Shown here: piece after piece, positions 27,667-34,675 of the stretch
How positions within the stretch are numbered: position 1 is the stretch's first letter
How the letters are laid out: each line of letters begins with the position of its first letter
Assembly: GCA_028720205.1 (NCBI GenBank)
Contig: JAQYLE010000016.1
Location: 1 to 53,612, forward strand
DNA length: 53,612 nucleotides
Source: Clostridia bacterium
Lineage (GTDB): Bacteria > Bacillota > Clostridia > Christensenellales > Borkfalkiaceae
Direction of reading: 5' to 3'
Notes under the pieces: generated by a model
The model's input: the letters and a program-made list of their open reading frames with translations, nothing else
Told to the model about the DNA's origin: nothing
Database searches by the model: none
Translations under genes and position numbers: made by a program

Positions 27667-29640
27667 TTAATAACCTAATACGTCCTTATACGCTTCATTT
27701 AATTCTTTGAATTTATAGGTGGCGTTCTGCAAAAGTTCGTCCGTCCAGCCACAGGTATCGGAAACGGCTTTCACTTCTGCGAGTTTCGAGTCGAACGCGC
27801 TACCGCCTCCCGAACGGATCAACTGATTGAATTTCTCTGTAAACATGTCGCGGCGCGCGAAAAATTTGAAGTCGTCGCTCGTGCCGAGTTCTACATTCGT
27901 CCAAAAACGAAGTCTTGCGTCTTTGGCAACGGTGGTCAATTTAATATTCGTACAAACCGCACCGGAAGAAAACGCCGCCGAGGAAATTCCGGGAATCGAA
28001 GAAATATCGTATACGCACTTCGGGTGATGTCTGTTCGCGCCCATATACATACAGGTGAATACGGGGTTCGGAGGCAACAGCATACCGTTATACAGATTAT
28101 ATTTCTTTACGAGCGCGCCAACCGAAGACGTAGAGTATACCATCTGATTTGCAAGTTCCTCGTCTTTAAACTGTCTTACGCCGTTCTCGTCCTCGGTGAA
28201 AAGACCCGCCGAACGAGGCCCCCAACTGATCAGTTTATCGTTGAGTTCCGAGAATTGATAATCGTACCAGCGCAAAATCTGCGGAATATCTTCCTCGCGC
28301 ACCTTATCTTTCAAAAGACAGATGCCCACGCCGGAAGCGCCGCCCGTAGTGATCGGCTCGAAATGCTCGCCCACGGGGATTTTCATATACACTTTTCTGT
28401 ACTTCACGGTTGTGCCGTTTACTTCATCGGAAACGGAACGCGCCGCACAGGTAAGCGATTGCGGGTAACTGCTTGCACCGTAACCGATTGCATACATACC
28501 CGTATTATATCTGCCTACGATTGTGGATCTGTCGTTATTCCACCCTTCTTCGTTTACATATTTGCCTTCGCGCAAAAGCGTAGACCACTCTTTCAATTCG
28601 GCGTTGTAGAAATCCTGTTCGTAAAGAAGCTTGATTTCTTTATCCACCTTATCCCAATAGGTGAACATATCGTTATTGATCGTCATACCGCCGAGCAGAC
28701 GAGGAAGAAGCTGACCGCCGAAATCCCAGCCGTCGTTGTAGCCTTTATCCGTACCGGCAGAAGCCGTCATGGGTGCTACCCATTCGGCAGCGCTTGCCTT
28801 ATATTTGTATTCGCCCTTACTGTCTTTCGCCGAATGGATCGTATCGTAGATTTTTTTCAGAAATTCGTTCCTGAATTGCGAAGCCGAAGTAATTTCTACG
28901 TCGAACAGATCGTCTTCGGTGAAATAGCCTTTTTCGTTGTACGTCGCGTCGATTTCCGCCTGCGTTTTCGCGTTCGGGTAAGCGTCTTTCAAAATATCTT
29001 CTCTGACGTACACGAACGGATAGTTATCGGTGGAATACGAGAAAAGAATCGTCTTTTTCGGATCGGCTTTCGAATCGAACGAGGCGAGAGAAGTGCTGCC
29101 CATACCGCCGGGGAGTGCGTACAAAGCGTTCTTCTCGCCGAGAGTTATATTAACGTTCGTCCAAGCCTCTTTGGGAAGGCGCGCTTTCAGCGTGGGAAGA
29201 TAATCGATATAATCGTAAAGATTATAGCAATACTCTTTATCTACCCAACCGCCGTAGGCTACGTCGGGAAGTTTGTTCGACATATACAAGTCGGCAATAC
29301 GCGCGTCTGCTTTTTTACCCTTATTATCGAGCGTCTGACCTACGGAAACACCCGTTACGCGAGCGATTTCCGGGTTTACCACATCGGATTCGCTCGTTTC
29401 ACCGGTAGCCATATCGAGCGCGGTATTCCAAAGCGTAAGATTGAGTTTTTTCGTCTGACCGAGATCCTCCCAGCTTGTAAGATCGGACGTATCCTTGTAC
29501 TTTTCCGTATTGAGCCATTGATAATTTTTATCAACGGCGGCGCCGGGAGTATCGTCCGTCTTATCCGCGCAGCCGGCGCAAAATGCGCCAAGCAATAACG
29601 CAAGCGAGACCGAAAGCTTTTTTGAAGCTGTTTTTTTCAT
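27667..29640 (-). CDS. Carbohydrate ABC transporter substrate-binding lipoprotein (LplA-like)
   Basis: A 657-residue lipoprotein: the signal sequence ends LLLGAFCAGC, so C24 should be lipidated. The long binding domain has the type of loops seen in LplA/YtcQ-like oligosaccharide receptors (DVAYGGWVDKEYCYNLYDYI, NALYALPGGMGSTS, FPYVREDIL-like FVYVREDILKDAYP). It is longer than ordinary receptors (about 420-560), which is usual for the LplA group that takes larger oligosaccharides. It is exported and tethered to the membrane face, where it delivers ligand to the two permeases encoded just upstream. The ligand is probably an oligosaccharide released by the neighbouring surface proteins; it cannot be named from sequence. 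AAGGAG lies ahead of the ATG. Confidence 0.92.
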   Translation of the reverse strand: MKKTASKKLSVSLALLLGAFCAGCADKTDDTPGAAVDKNYQWLNTEKYKDTSDLTSWEDLGQTKKLNLTLWNTALDMATGETSESDVVNPEIARVTGVSVGQTLDNKGKKADARIADLYMSNKLPDVAYGGWVDKEYCYNLYDYIDYLPTLKARLPKEAWTNVNITLGEKNALYALPGGMGSTSLASFDSKADPKKTILFSYSTDNYPFVYVREDILKDAYPNAKTQAEIDATYNEKGYFTEDDLFDVEITSASQFRNEFLKKIYDTIHSAKDSKGEYKYKASAAEWVAPMTASAGTDKGYNDGWDFGGQLLPRLLGGMTINNDMFTYWDKVDKEIKLLYEQDFYNAELKEWSTLLREGKYVNEEGWNNDRSTIVGRYNTGMYAIGYGASSYPQSLTCAARSVSDEVNGTTVKYRKVYMKIPVGEHFEPITTGGASGVGICLLKDKVREEDIPQILRWYDYQFSELNDKLISWGPRSAGLFTEDENGVRQFKDEELANQMVYSTSSVGALVKKYNLYNGMLLPPNPVFTCMYMGANRHHPKCVYDISSIPGISSAAFSSGAVCTNIKLTTVAKDARLRFWTNVELGTSDDFKFFARRDMFTEKFNQLIRSGGGSAFDSKLAEVKAVSDTCGWTDELLQNATYKFKELNEAYKDVLGY

Positions 29641-29691
29641 CGTTTTTCTCCTTGATTTTATATTTTCGCATAAAGCGATTTTAACGAAAGA

Positions 29692-30636
29692 TTATTCTTT
29701 GATTCCGCCGAGCGAAACACCTTTGGCGAGGTATTTCTGAAAAAACGGATACAAACATACAAGAGGAAGCGTAGATATGATGGTTTGCGCCGCCTGTATC
29801 GATTCCGACGGAGAACCGATACTCATATCCCCCACAATTCTTCCCTGCTCTATGGCTTCGCGCAACACCCTTTCTACTTCCTGCGAATTTTTGAGCGATA
29901 ATTGCAGATAGTAAGGTAACGTATAAAGCGACGGGCTGTCGATATAATACAATGTAGTAGACCAGCTGTTCCAATAGCCGACTGCCGCCCGCAAAAGCAT
30001 TACGGCGATAATCGGCATAGAAAGCGGCAGAATGATTTTCACCGCAATTTTCAATTCGCTTGCGCCGTCGATCCGCGCGGCTTCCACATACGTGGTGGAA
30101 ACGCCCGTAAGATACGTGCGGATAAATACCACGGTGAAAAAATTAAACGATCCCGGAAGAATGTACACGAGGAAATTGTCGATCATTCCGATTTTGCTGT
30201 AAATCACATAGTTGGAAACGATACCCCCGCTGATAAACATCGGTATCGTTAAAAACCATACGATCACGGTTTTGCCCCAAAACGTCTTCTGCCACAACGC
30301 ATACGCCGCTACATAGTTGATCGCCACGGTAAACAGCGAGCCGATTACCGTGATCGCCACGGTGTTGCGAAGTCCGAGCAAAATTCCGCTATCCTGCAAA
30401 ACGATCGAAATAAACTCAAACGTAAATTTACGCGGGTAAATCGTCAAACCTCCGAGTGCGGTATCTGCGGAAGAATTCAAAGCTTTTGCAAGAACGTGAA
30501 GATACGGAAAAAGAAACGCCGCACAGGCTAAAATCAGTATAATTGCAAGAAATACTCTGAAAATTCTCTGTCCTATACTGTCTTTGATATGATTTTTCTT
30601 ATTATGAAACAAATTTTGTAACGCCGTCGTTTTCAT
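29692..30636 (-). CDS. Carbohydrate ABC transporter permease (LplC/YtcP type)
   Basis: Inner-membrane permease. I choose ATG 30636 (314 residues) because AAGGGG lies 5-6 bases upstream; a GTG start at 30654 is less likely and would overlap the previous stop. About six membrane helices are visible, and the EAA loop EAARIDGASELKIAVKIILP, which docks the ATPase, lies near residues 200-220. The C-terminal FFQKYLAKGVSLGGIKE ending is typical of LplC/YtcP permeases. It pairs with the permease 11 bases upstream and the LplA-like receptor 51 bases downstream. No ATPase gene is present in the window, as is common for sugar ABC systems of the Bacillota that share one MsiK/UgpC-type ATPase. Confidence 0.95.
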   Translation of the reverse strand: MKTTALQNLFHNKKNHIKDSIGQRIFRVFLAIILILACAAFLFPYLHVLAKALNSSADTALGGLTIYPRKFTFEFISIVLQDSGILLGLRNTVAITVIGSLFTVAINYVAAYALWQKTFWGKTVIVWFLTIPMFISGGIVSNYVIYSKIGMIDNFLVYILPGSFNFFTVVFIRTYLTGVSTTYVEAARIDGASELKIAVKIILPLSMPIIAVMLLRAAVGYWNSWSTTLYYIDSPSLYTLPYYLQLSLKNSQEVERVLREAIEQGRIVGDMSIGSPSESIQAAQTIISTLPLVCLYPFFQKYLAKGVSLGGIKE

Positions 30637-30647
30637 ATACTTACCCC

Positions 30648-31577
30648 TTACCACATCGAAACGTCCGCCACTTTTTTGGTTAAGAAATTCGTACCCATCG
30701 TAAGCATCAAACCGATCACGCCCTGCAATAACCCAAGTGCGGTGGTAATTTCGTATTCGCCGTTTATAAGACCGAATTTATATGTTGCCGTGGCAATCAC
30801 TTCCGTCGTCCAGACATCGCTTTGAAGCCCGTAGATCAAATCAAAACTCGAAGCAAAAATGTTACCGATAAAAAAGATCATATTAATCGCGAACGTGGGC
30901 ATAAGGCACGGCATAGAAATCGTCATTACCTGACGGAATCTTCCCGCGCCGTCGATTTTCGCCGCTTCGTATAATTCCACGGGTACGGAACTTAAAGCCG
31001 ATACATACAACATCGATCCCCAGCCGATGCCCGTCCACAGCCCCACGATATAATAAGTTGGTAAAAACGCACTCTCGATCGAGCGGAACATTATTTTTTC
31101 ACGCCCGACCATTTCGAGCAGATTATTGATCAAGCCGTATTGCGACAACATACTCAGCGTGATGCTGATGATTGCCGCCGAAGATAAGAAATGCGGTAAA
31201 AAGCTGATCGTTTGCACCGCGCCTTTTTTAAACGAATTTCTCACCTCATCGAGAAGCAACGCAAAAATCAGCGGCGCGGGCGCATTGATCAGAATACCGA
31301 TCAGGTTTATGTATAAGGTATTCCAGATAGCCGTAGAAAACTTCGGTACTTTGAAAATTTCGACAAACCACTTAAACGGATTGCCTTTTACCCACGGACT
31401 GCCCCATATTCCGAGGCGCGGCATAAACTTTTCTTTGAATGCAAGCAAAATACCGCTCATCGGCAAATACGAAAACACCAGCGTGATGAGAATCGCAGGC
31501 AACAACATTGCGAGATACACCAGCTCTTTGCGTTTCGGCAAGCGAAACAATTTCTTTTTTTTCTGCGTGTTATCCAT
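30648..31577 (-). CDS. Carbohydrate ABC transporter permease (LplB/YteP type), first gene of the operon
   Basis: Inner-membrane permease of 309 residues from ATG 31577. That start has AAGGACGG ahead of it; an upstream in-frame start at 31604 lacks a site. The cytoplasmic N-terminus ends KKKLFRLPKRKELV, then about six helices follow, with the EAA loop YEAAKIDGAGRFRQVMTISMP near residues 200-220 and the MSGILLAFKEKF segment found in LplB/YteP-type proteins. It forms the heterodimeric channel with the next gene product. As the first gene it follows a promoter and a shared regulatory element at 31638-31707, so the whole glycan operon is probably expressed from here. Confidence 0.95.
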   Translation of the reverse strand: MDNTQKKKKLFRLPKRKELVYLAMLLPAILITLVFSYLPMSGILLAFKEKFMPRLGIWGSPWVKGNPFKWFVEIFKVPKFSTAIWNTLYINLIGILINAPAPLIFALLLDEVRNSFKKGAVQTISFLPHFLSSAAIISITLSMLSQYGLINNLLEMVGREKIMFRSIESAFLPTYYIVGLWTGIGWGSMLYVSALSSVPVELYEAAKIDGAGRFRQVMTISMPCLMPTFAINMIFFIGNIFASSFDLIYGLQSDVWTTEVIATATYKFGLINGEYEITTALGLLQGVIGLMLTMGTNFLTKKVADVSMW

Positions 31578-31601
31578 TTTTCCGTCCTTATTATTGTGAA
31601 A

Positions 31602-31618
31602 CAATATCGATAATATTG
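31602..31618 (-). promoter_or_regulatory. Small inverted repeat in the operon leader
   Basis: CAATAT and ATATTG arms with a 5-base loop lie between the predicted transcription start and the first ribosome binding site. It could be an operator or a weak hairpin; only the dyad is seen. Confidence 0.3.
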
Positions 31619-31637
31619 GTTTTTAAGTTTCAAGCTG

Positions 31638-31671
31638 ATTATATTATATCACGCAACGCCTTACAATTACT
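31638..31671 (-). promoter_or_regulatory. Promoter of the glycan-utilisation operon
   Basis: On the minus strand two overlapping TATAAT boxes lie at 31638-31643 and 31643-31648. TTGTAA at 31661-31666 is 17 bases from the first. The second box stands at nearly the same distance from the shared regulatory element (28 bases) as the TATAAT of the other operon does (27 bases) and has only a poor -35, as expected for an activator-dependent promoter. Which box is used cannot be decided by reading. Confidence 0.65.
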
Positions 31672-31707
31672 TGCTTATTTATTACGAAAAATATCTAATT
31701 TATTACG
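31671..31707 (-). promoter_or_regulatory. Predicted AraC-family activator site, copy 1
   Basis: Two identical direct repeats ATTTATTACG (31677-31686 and 31698-31707, plus-strand reading) have a period of exactly 21 bp, two helical turns, and the proximal repeat lies next to the -35 region. A 37-base stretch matches 29 of 37 bases upstream of the other leftward operon at 37874-37910. The regulator is presumably the AraC-type protein encoded from 31951. From 31708 to 31905 the sequence is AT-rich with no gene or clear motif. Confidence 0.7.
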
Positions 31708-31905
31708 TATTAAAATCAGTAGCGAAGATAGAAAACAACAGTCTGTTTGTAATTTTTAAAAAAAACAATCAAATCTATGTGCGTTATTTTCAATAATTTT
31801 TATATCAAATGGTAAAAATTTACTATTTTTAAAATCACATATATAAATCTATACTTCTTCTCCAACAAATTTGAATAACACAAAAATAAAAAATATATCT
31901 TTTTT

Positions 31906-31944
31906 CGGAAACGCTTTGACTTTTTTTAAAAATTATGTTATACT
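31906..31944 (+). promoter_or_regulatory. Promoter of the araC-type gene, with partial cre-like overlap
   Basis: TTGACT (31916-31921), 17 bases, TATACT (31939-31944): a near-consensus sigma-A promoter. The -10 box ends only 6 bases before the ATG, so the transcript would start at or next to the start codon. CGGAAACGCTTTGA at 31906-31919 matches the catabolite-repression cre consensus at about 11 of 14 positions and overlaps the -35; that is suggestive only. Confidence 0.75.
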
Positions 31945-31950
31945 GTTTTT

Positions 31951-32898
31951 ATGAAAGATGAAAAATCATTTTCACATTTTTATAAAGCCTTCCCTCTTGA
32001 TCCGCGATATAAAGATAAAGACGTGCTGATCGATTACAAAAAAGAATTTCGCTTTTTAGACGAAGGCATCAATTTCCATTGGTGGGGAAATGCGCCCGCT
32101 ACGCCACACCATCACAACTATTACGAATTTATTTACATAGCTGAAGGCTCTACGGTACATTATCTCAACGGCGAAAAAAACACCCTGAATTTCGGCACTC
32201 TTACGATGATCAAAGAAGGCGATACACATTGGTTTTTTCCCGCCGACGGTTCGCAATCGTTGCACTTAACGCTCGGCATCACGCGCGAAAAATTAAAAGC
32301 TCTGTGCGCCGTGCTTGCCGCCGACGTTTACGATACGATTACGAATTGCCCGTCATTTACGGTAACACTCACCGAAACCGAACAGGCGCGCATTATGAGC
32401 CACGCGAAACGCATCGATTATATCGTAGATTCCACCACGAAGCATTCGCTTGAAAAAATCGTCGCCACACAGACGATTATCGAGGTTTTATTTGTTTTGT
32501 TTCAAAATTGTCTTTCTCAGAACGATCTTTTGCCTGCTTGGTTTTCGGATTTATTAAACAAATTGAATACGCCCGAATACCTTTGCTCAAGCATACCGGA
32601 AATTGCTCAACTTGCAAATTATTCCCCTAAATCACTCGTGGCTTATTTCAGAAAATATACGGGCGACACGATCGTTTCTTATCAGAACAAACTGAAAGTA
32701 AATTACGCCTGCAAACTTCTTGCCATCACCACGAAAACGACGCTGGATATTGCCAACGAATTGATGTATTCTTCCCTGACGGCGTTTAACTGCATGTTTA
32801 AAAAATACACCGGAATGACGCCGAAAGAATACCGCAACAACAGCAAACGCAGAAACGAAACCGAAACAATTAAAGAAAATATTACCCCCCGAATTTAA
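31951..32898 (+). CDS. AraC-family transcriptional regulator
   Basis: A 315-residue regulator. The N-terminal part is an AraC-type cupin fold (ATPHHHNYYEFIYIAEGSTVHYLNG, about 49-75), which would bind the inducing sugar. The last 100 residues are the double helix-turn-helix: IPEIAQLANYSPKSLVAYFRKYTG and LDIANELMYSSLTAFNCMFKKYTGMTPKEYR, the closing segment being the family signature. It is divergent from the transporter operon, so it is the natural candidate to activate it, and the repeated element upstream of both leftward operons supports control of both. No ribosome binding site is visible before the ATG. A terminator follows at 32926. Confidence 0.93.
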   Translation: MKDEKSFSHFYKAFPLDPRYKDKDVLIDYKKEFRFLDEGINFHWWGNAPATPHHHNYYEFIYIAEGSTVHYLNGEKNTLNFGTLTMIKEGDTHWFFPADGSQSLHLTLGITREKLKALCAVLAADVYDTITNCPSFTVTLTETEQARIMSHAKRIDYIVDSTTKHSLEKIVATQTIIEVLFVLFQNCLSQNDLLPAWFSDLLNKLNTPEYLCSSIPEIAQLANYSPKSLVAYFRKYTGDTIVSYQNKLKVNYACKLLAITTKTTLDIANELMYSSLTAFNCMFKKYTGMTPKEYRNNSKRRNETETIKENITPRI

Positions 32899-32925
32899 AT
32901 AATTGACATATCCGATCGAATATTG

Positions 32926-32954
32926 AAAAAAGAAGCCTGAAACGGCTTCTTTTT
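32926..32954. terminator. Bidirectional rho-independent terminator
   Basis: GAAGCC-TGAAAC-GGCTTC stem-loop flanked by an A-run on the left and a T-run on the right, between the convergent regulator gene and glycosidase operon. It can end transcription from both sides. Confidence 0.88.
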
Positions 32955-32980
32955 AAATATGTAAACTTGCATACAATTAT

Positions 32981-34663
32981 TTAGTCATCGTATTTCGTCG
33001 GGTCTGCGTTTTTTCTTCCATCGGCAAAAATTTCAAACCACACAAGCGTAAGATTTGTTTCACCCATGTTCTTTATTTCAATGAGATTTCTGCCGTTATT
33101 TACGTCGCGCAGATCCGTCGCTATAAATTGCAGTACCCTTTTGCCGATTTGCGTGATGTGATTTACTTCGTTGCAACCATTTTCTTTAATCGGGAAATAC
33201 GGCAACGCCGCGTTTCTCCGCATATCGGAAATCTGCCGCATCGGTTTCCCGTTAAGGTACGCCTCAATCGAAACATTTTCGTCCGCCACAGGGACAACCG
33301 CCATAAAATAGCCTTGTTTCGGCGCGCCGCCCGTCTGCATATCGAAAGCGTACTTCTCACCGCTTTTCAGCGTAACGGGCAAAATATTCCACACGTCCTC
33401 GTCGGTGGTGAAATACGAAAAAACATATCGCCGCAACGCGCTTTCGGCAACAGCCAAAGATTCGCTCGCGTTTTTTCTTTCTTCGAAATTATTGTATTCT
33501 TCCACGCCGTTTTCCGTAACGCGATACCCCGTTGCAAAATGCCCTTCGGTATTAAACGTATTGAAAAGATACACGCCGTCGCCACCGTTTCCGTAAACCG
33601 AAGAAACAAACCCGCGCGTATACGCGCCGTTCATCGCCAAATGGTACAATGGCGACGACATCACGCCCCAATCAAGTCCGCCGAGAAGCGTATAACGATG
33701 ATTGTTCACGTTTTTCGCCGCTATCGCCGCCCGCCAATGATCCATCGGCAGATCAAAACTGACGGGTTGGAAGAAATTCGCGGTAGTCACGATATCAATC
33801 AAGCCTTCCGATACCCATTGCGCTACGTCTAAACCGAATTTCAGATTGATTTCCGGCGTAGCAAACACGCGCACCGCAAGACCGATTTTTTTCTTCTTTT
33901 TCGCCGCAATTTTATTGATTTCTTCTTTCACCGAACGGATAAACGCGCTGAAAATATCCGTTGCTTCGCGATCCGTCCTGCTCATATACGGATCGGAACG
34001 CAACAAATCGAGTTCCACACCCGAAATATCGTAGTTTTCGCACAGTTCTTTTATATAATTAAGCTGTACTTTACGCACCGCAGGCACGAGATAATCCATT
34101 TTATTCGGCTTACCATTTATGCCCCATTCCGCCGCATAATCAATACGATAATGCGCGTTTACGGCAGCATTATCGGGCGCGTGATGATCGTTCATTCGTA
34201 TACTGGCCCAAGCCTCGCGACCGTTCGCGTTTACGTAGTCGATACCGTAACCGATCAGATCAATGTTTTCGCAAAGCGTGTAATCGAACATTCTGAAACC
34301 GGGATACCCTTTCGTTTCCAAAGGAATGTAAGTGATCTGCACGCTTTTCACTTCGCCGTCTGCGCCCATATCCACGTTATAGGCAAACGTGTCCATACAT
34401 TTGCTCGGAGTGGCGGCGCGGGTGTAGCTCACGTTAAAAAACACTCTGCCGATCGACGTGCCGGAAACGAATTTTTCAAGATATTCTTCCGTCTCATGTT
34501 TGATTTTCTGTTTATCGATTTTACCGTCCGCCGTTTTCGGAAAGTCTATGCCTTCTACATAATTGATTTTGTCCCGCCCGAACGCATATTTATAAATAAC
34601 GTTCATAATTATGCCGTCGCACGGCAGTTGCAAAACATAATCCGGATTATAGCTTCTATTCAT
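32981..34663 (-). CDS. Putative TIM-barrel glycoside hydrolase, unclassified
   Basis: A 560-residue protein without signal peptide. The central region reads as a beta/alpha barrel: ASIRMNDHHAPDN (about 155-167), ISGVELDLLRSDPYM (about 215-229) with a DISGVELD strand that could carry a catalytic acid, KKKKKIGLAVRVFATPEINL, and a LIDIVTTANFFQPVSFD strand. The C-terminal 150 residues look like a beta domain. The layout is like the GHL10-type hypothetical glycosidases, but I cannot assign a family or name catalytic residues. It follows the fusion gene by 12 bases and is the last gene of the second operon, which shares its upstream regulatory element with the transporter operon. The function in glycan breakdown is inferred from context. 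Confidence 0.7.
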   Translation of the reverse strand: MNRSYNPDYVLQLPCDGIIMNVIYKYAFGRDKINYVEGIDFPKTADGKIDKQKIKHETEEYLEKFVSGTSIGRVFFNVSYTRAATPSKCMDTFAYNVDMGADGEVKSVQITYIPLETKGYPGFRMFDYTLCENIDLIGYGIDYVNANGREAWASIRMNDHHAPDNAAVNAHYRIDYAAEWGINGKPNKMDYLVPAVRKVQLNYIKELCENYDISGVELDLLRSDPYMSRTDREATDIFSAFIRSVKEEINKIAAKKKKKIGLAVRVFATPEINLKFGLDVAQWVSEGLIDIVTTANFFQPVSFDLPMDHWRAAIAAKNVNNHRYTLLGGLDWGVMSSPLYHLAMNGAYTRGFVSSVYGNGGDGVYLFNTFNTEGHFATGYRVTENGVEEYNNFEERKNASESLAVAESALRRYVFSYFTTDEDVWNILPVTLKSGEKYAFDMQTGGAPKQGYFMAVVPVADENVSIEAYLNGKPMRQISDMRRNAALPYFPIKENGCNEVNHITQIGKRVLQFIATDLRDVNNGRNLIEIKNMGETNLTLVWFEIFADGRKNADPTKYDD

Positions 34664-34675
34664 CGCTTTTTACCT

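Noticed and set aside
28024..29598. Long plus-strand frame of 524 codons opposite the sugar receptor gene
   Set aside because: It is the antisense shadow of a well-supported lipoprotein gene, with Arg/Phe/Ile-rich composition, no domain and no ribosome site.
31906..31919. CGGAAACGCTTTGA as a catabolite-repression (cre) site
   Set aside because: About 3 of 14 positions depart from the consensus, and it is not palindromic; kept only as a remark at the promoter.
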